A stretch of 64,000 bases of DNA, taken from assembly GCA_948099385.1 (NCBI GenBank), contig CANUEZ040000020.1, positions 806,001-870,000 of the forward strand, given 5' to 3'. This document shows positions 60,088 through 64,000 of the stretch, one piece after another. The stretch is from Fasciola hepatica. Lineage: Eukaryota; Platyhelminthes; Trematoda; Plagiorchiida; Fasciolidae. The translations under genes were made by a program, and so were the position numbers. The first letter of the stretch is position 1, and each line of letters opens with the position of its first letter. The notes beneath the pieces were generated by a model, which saw only the letters and a program-made list of their open reading frames with translations, was not told where the DNA came from and searched no databases.

Positions 60088-60418
60088 GTGGAAGTGTTGG
60101 TGCTAGCTTACGCAGTTACTGAGCTCCGGTTCATCGAATTTTCTTTCTGTGTCTTTGCAGATCTTGCACTTGCGATCCCCGCATTATACCACACCAACAA
60201 AGGTAGTCACGTTATACATAGCCGAAGGAATTCGAACGGCATCACCAATCCCTGTGGCCATCTATTTTCTTCGTATGGCCGATAGGGAGACTTTGAGGGT
60301 TCAAAAAGTGACTTATGATGGGAAATTCCTAAAGGAACCCAGAGATTTTCAGGTGGTACAATTCATTGCACCGAATGACTTGAGTAGATTTTATTCAAGT
60401 GAAGCCTTGTGTTGTTAA
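60088..60418 (+). CDS. candidate exon pair with overlapping alternatives, unrecognised protein
   Basis: Two strong plus-strand acceptors 73 bases apart. The first, CATGTTTATTTTTATAG (exon from 60088), opens VEVLVLAYAVTELRF, hydrophobic, and can leave at AACAAAG|GTAGTC (60202). The second, TTTCTTTCTGTGTCTTTGCAG (exon from 60161), opens exactly 64 codons in another frame, with IYFLRMADRETLRVQKVTYD and KEPRDFQ. It leaves at TTTTCAG|GTGGTA (60352) in phase 0, or runs to a TAA at 60418. The second has the better pair of sites and a convincing globular peptide. I cannot name the family. Only one of the two frames is likely to be real unless they are alternatively spliced. Confidence 0.4.
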
Positions 60419-60879
60419 TGGTTTCAGAAATGCCATAAAAATGCTAAATTCGTCAGAATCAAAATATAAACGATCCTTTTTTCTCAGAGAAGATGTTCTT
60501 CTGAGTCGATTACTTTGAAGCAAAACAATGCAAATTTCATGTTCTACGAATTTTGGATACCCTATAGCCGCTGACGTATCAGTTTGTTTGCAATATGATT
60601 TTGGGCTAACGAAACTGTGAACCGTTTAAAGGTGAAATCTTCCTGATTTCCCATCTTCTGAGTCTCTATTTGAGTCTATTCTGTAATTTTTTCTCAATTT
60701 TTGATGAATAGGTAACTCACTTTCTTTTCTTTAGACTTTGACAGGTCAGAGTTCAGTTTTTATTGCACACGGCAAATAAAGTCTGAAAAACAGCTATGGG
60801 ACAGGAAGTTCGATAGTAACTCTGCGCATACGGGCACTGGGGGATTAGATTTATATATAGTAGGGATACGGACTGCCAA

Positions 60880-61000
60880 CAATTCTTAACAACAGAGATA
60901 AAACAGACGTACAGTGCTTTCATGGTTTTCAGTGATACTGAGTTGATCGTTGGTGCCGCGGGATGAATCACGCTCATCTATGTCTTTCTGTATATATACA
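60880..61000 (+). mobile_element. family-1 SINE, 5'-truncated tail copy
   Basis: The tRNA-like head is missing. The tail blocks TTCTTAACAACAGAGATAAAAC, ACAGTGCTTTCATGGTTTTC and GTTGATCGTTGGTGCCGCGGGATGAATCA align block by block with the 26.5 kb copy. A short TATATATA follows about 20 bases after the last block. Confidence 0.6.
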
Positions 61001-61173
61001 AAATGATATGTACTTGTTCTACACTAGCTGTTGTCACAAAAGCCGACCTCTTACCTGATTTGCACAATTTAACAACGGTTAGTTCTTTTGCAGTCAGAAT
61101 TTCAAAGAACACATAGGATCGCGAGATTTCTTAATTCAGTTCCGAAGTAATTTCGCCGCATCTTAATTGGCTT

Positions 61174-61680
61174 CTACTCCAGAGTGATGACCACAAATAA
61201 TTCCATTTTTAGAGAATGCACGGGAAACGACGCTGAGTTTAATTTCAACCAGCAATTCAGAACCAAGCTGACACAGAGACCTTTTTCGTTGGTACCTTGA
61301 GGGGTTACCTTTTGTTTACCGTTACTGCCTACAAGGAGTAAAAGGATCAAAAAATCATGTTGGAATAGAGTGTCTGTGGCAAATGATGAACATCGCATGT
61401 GTGGTTTTTTGCTAACACATTGCGCAAGTGACAACAAAAGAGCCGCTGCTAGCCACAAATAATGGCAGCTTTTCGCTCCCTGGAAAAAATGATAAAAAAC
61501 CCTCAGTACATCTGACATATCTCCACCTGGAATTAGGATTTATTTTGGGAAAGAGAACTACTCAGATGTGCAATGCTGAATTGATTGGAGGGATAATGAT
61601 TTTGCTTGCTCTTTTTGGGTACTACAAGTCTGATATGATTGCAAGTAGTGGCAGATTAGATTTTCACATAACATGATTCT
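61174..61680. other. opposing open frames, coding status unclear
   Basis: On the minus strand a 114-codon frame includes a superb acceptor (TTTATCATTTTTTCCAG) followed by GAKSCHYLWLAAALLLSLAQ, a leader or membrane segment, and a donor CAAAAG|GTAACC. On the plus strand a frame (61428-61676) carries a membrane-like NAELIGGIMILLALFGYY and ends in a TGA. Both look plausible and they overlap, so at least one is noise. Confidence 0.25.
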
Positions 61681-61754
61681 CCATGCAGTAGGAAAGTTCA
61701 GCTTGCCTTAAAGGCACTATATATTTCAAGGCAAATGTTCAATAAACCTTTTAC

Positions 61755-61930
61755 AGCCAGCCCGCGCAGTCTTTTTGTAGAGGTTTTCGACTCGCCTTCC
61801 TTCATCCTGAGTTCGAATCCTACTTTGGGGCTCCGTGGAGGTGGAGATGATACCTAACAAGGAAGAAACAGCTTTACTGTACTTCCCTGGTCTTCAGTAG
61901 TTTAAAGATTCACATAAAGTGATCATTCAT
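61755..61930 (+). mobile_element. family-1 tRNA-derived SINE
   Basis: The head is CAGCCAGCCCGCGCAG, with B-box CTGAGTTCGAATCCTAC, then TTTGGGGCTCCGTGGAGGTGGA, GATGATACCTAACAAGGAAG, GAAACAGCTTTACTGTACTTCC and CTTCAGTAGTTTAAAG. The A-box half is decayed. Same block order as the other family-1 copies. Confidence 0.65.
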
Positions 61931-62778
61931 ATTATGTTAAAATCTGATATTGTTTGAATCTATTAGAATGTGCATGAAGAACCATGGATTCGTGAACTGA
62001 GATATATTTTGCTAACCCCAGGTAGAACTCATAATTTTATTTTGCGGTTGGGATTCCGGTGTGTTGCAAATGAAAGTACTATCGTCTTCCACATCCAATT
62101 TGGTTCAGAGCTGGGCCTGTAGAGGTTAGTATAACATGGCTTTAGGCTTTTATCTTGTTTCTTTACACAGTGCCAAATAAACACGAAGTGATTGACATTC
62201 GCTTGTTAGTAAGGACCAGAATGAAACAGTACTACATAGTATAACTGATACCAAACTCTTTAATAGGAATCCTTCATCTTCCTTGTCAATATTGAAAGAA
62301 CTGACTTTTGACGAACTAGTTAGAATACGTGATGGTGGCATGAACGATCATTGTACACAGGAAACTAATCTAGGTTCTCACAGGTTTTCAATCAGAAGTT
62401 TCACTCATTTGAATGTCCCTTAATCAAATCGCAACGCAGTGATGTTGGTACATCTGTACAGACATACACGAAAAGAGAGAAAAAAGGGATGACTGTTACA
62501 CACTCAAATAGGTTCATCAGCACGTTTTCCGCGCCGTGTTCCACGTAGGTTAATTTGGACGTACCGTGAGTGAATTAATGTTCGTGCTACAAAGCGTGAG
62601 AACCATCAGTTCCGGTGAACCTCCGTGGTGGGCCGGTGACACACATGAAAACTGCATCGTGAAAACGTGAGCACAACTTGCATTTCTTTCTTCATGCTTA
62701 TACATTCCTTCCTAACAGAATTTCGTTGTGCACCTTGTTCATGTGCTGAGTTGAAATGTAGGACAAGCTGTACCATCT

Positions 62779-62780
<2 letters not shown>

Positions 62781-62821
<41 letters not shown>
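62781..62821 (+). repeat. (CT)n microsatellite
   Basis: About 41 bases of perfect CT repeat. On the minus strand it reads as alternating Arg-Glu, which inflates the frame at 62606-62920. Confidence 0.95.
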
Positions 62822-62823
<2 letters not shown>

Positions 62824-62924
62824 GCTCTCTGCCTCGGTCAGTGACGGAGATTGTGTGTATCTCTATGAGCAGGGAAGGAGGGTGAGTGGAGCGGAGTGCC
62901 CATGGTAAAGAGTAAACCACCAGC

Positions 62925-64000
62925 CAAAACTAGCAGCAGTAATTGTTTTTCCTAGATATAAGCAAAAATTATGATCGCTTTGTAGATATCCACTCGGGAA
63001 ACAGATATACACATTGAGTAGGCGTGAAGGTTATTACTGCCTTATTCTGAGTTGCCTTTCGGTATCATTAGTCAACATATAATAAAGAAATTATTCCCCG
63101 GGGCGTGAAGAGTCATTTTTGAAGTTGTTCTTTAGTCGTTTATCTTGAGAACGAAATTTGTTATACATCTAATCACTTTCGCTGCCAACTTATTTTCATT
63201 GGAAAACTTCGGTTTGCAATATATGAATACATTTATATATTTATATGAAGTGAAAAAAATTCACTCGTTGTAGTTCTATCTTATTTGACATAAGGTTAGG
63301 TTAGCGCAAATGATTTACCTAAGTGTGATTGTCCGATGTGTACTTCTTTTGCATAAATGGTCGGCCATACACCGTTGCAGCTGGACTGCTTTAAGGCTCA
63401 TTTTTATCTTGGCCGTAGCTGGGTCAGACCCGCAGATCATCAGGATGATAGCCCTCTGTTCAAACAAAATATATATCTTGAACTTCTGACGGGTAAATTT
63501 GGTTGTCAGGGTCAGATAAAACGTACCATGGTTACCTATATATCCCATTTCTGATACTATGGAGAAATGAAATTTTCTCGTGATCAGAAGGTGGTAGCCC
63601 CAGCAGCAGATGAAAGATGATCATGCTTATACGCTTAGCCAGTTTTGAAAATATGCTATCCTCTTTCTAACGTTACCGGGATGAGGGTGTTCTTCTTACT
63701 TCATGTTTTGATCACAGTATTAGTTTTCTTCTGGGAAACATGATGATACAAATATTTGTCGACGTTCATTTGTACAGTGATGTCTTGAAATCCCAAGACC
63801 TCTCAGGCTTGCGAGTTCAATAATTACTAATGACTGCATTTAGGTGTGTATTCTTCGCCAACGGTGAGTTTATGTGATCTGATTTTGACTGGAAAAATAG
63901 CAGATAAAATGTGCTTCAAGCGAAATTTCACCAGAACAACGCCTCCCATCCAATAGGGTGGAAATCAACCATTGCGTATTTAGAGGGACTTTCTTGTGGT
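62925..64000. other. no recognisable feature
   Basis: AT-rich sequence to the window end. Overlapping short frames on both strands at 63.3-63.55 kb have no supporting sites. I see no repeats of note. Confidence 0.45.

Noticed and set aside
1..64000. CRISPR arrays, bacterial operons, ribosome binding sites or phage genes
   Set aside because: Nothing of the kind is present; the sequence has eukaryotic repeat content and no dense gene arrangement.

Overview
This is eukaryotic DNA and looks like a parasitic flatworm (trematode or cestode, lineage not resolvable from here). I judge the base composition to be moderately AT-rich. No reading frame is longer than about 170 codons and there are no operon-like gene runs. 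What can be recognised is mostly decayed non-LTR retrotransposons, tRNA-derived SINEs and microsatellites. The reverse-transcriptase relic at about 16-19.3 kb resembles the RTE-type elements common in flatworms. The relic at 7.4-9.25 kb resembles jockey/CR1-type elements.

Layout. 1-7.3 kb: mostly single-copy-looking DNA with weak candidate exons on both strands (minus 3.86-4.65 kb, plus 5.45-5.78 kb). 7.38-9.25 kb: a 5'-truncated jockey/CR1-like LINE ending in an (AT)n tail, followed at once by two SINE fragments (9.49-9.82 kb). 10-15.9 kb: microsatellites and little else. 15.97-19.27 kb: an RTE-like LINE with endonuclease and RT segments, full of stops and frameshifts. 19.3-26.4 kb: quiet, with (TTA)n and (GA)n arrays. 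26.4-28.5 kb: a SINE, a leucine-rich-repeat-like open frame and a tRNA-Asp-like sequence joined to a second Pol III-like unit. 29.3-32.1 kb: cysteine-containing candidate exons on the minus strand. 37.9-38.3 kb: two further tRNA-like elements. 39.3 kb: a (TCAC)n/(TAAC)n array. 41.95-42.85 kb: a signal-peptide first exon and a possible last exon of an upstream gene, both minus strand. 43.7-48.5 kb: a run of plus-strand candidate exons with compatible phases. 46.12 kb: an (AT)n array. 55-61.9 kb: several SINE copies and candidate exons. 62.8 kb: a (CT)n array.

How the genes might fit together. No protein-coding gene can be stated with certainty. The minus-strand pieces at 42.08, 32.09, 30.44, 29.52 and 4.65-4.46 kb could belong to one long, intron-rich secreted cysteine/fibronectin-type-III protein. 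Its first exon is reminiscent of anosmin-type proteins. That link is inference from the signal peptide, cysteines and splice phases, not homology evidence.

Main limit. By a rough estimate, random sequence of this size and composition would contain open frames of up to about 180 codons, so frame length alone is not evidence here. Exon calls rest on splice-site quality, phase agreement and a subjective sense of protein-likeness. They are scored low to moderate for that reason.
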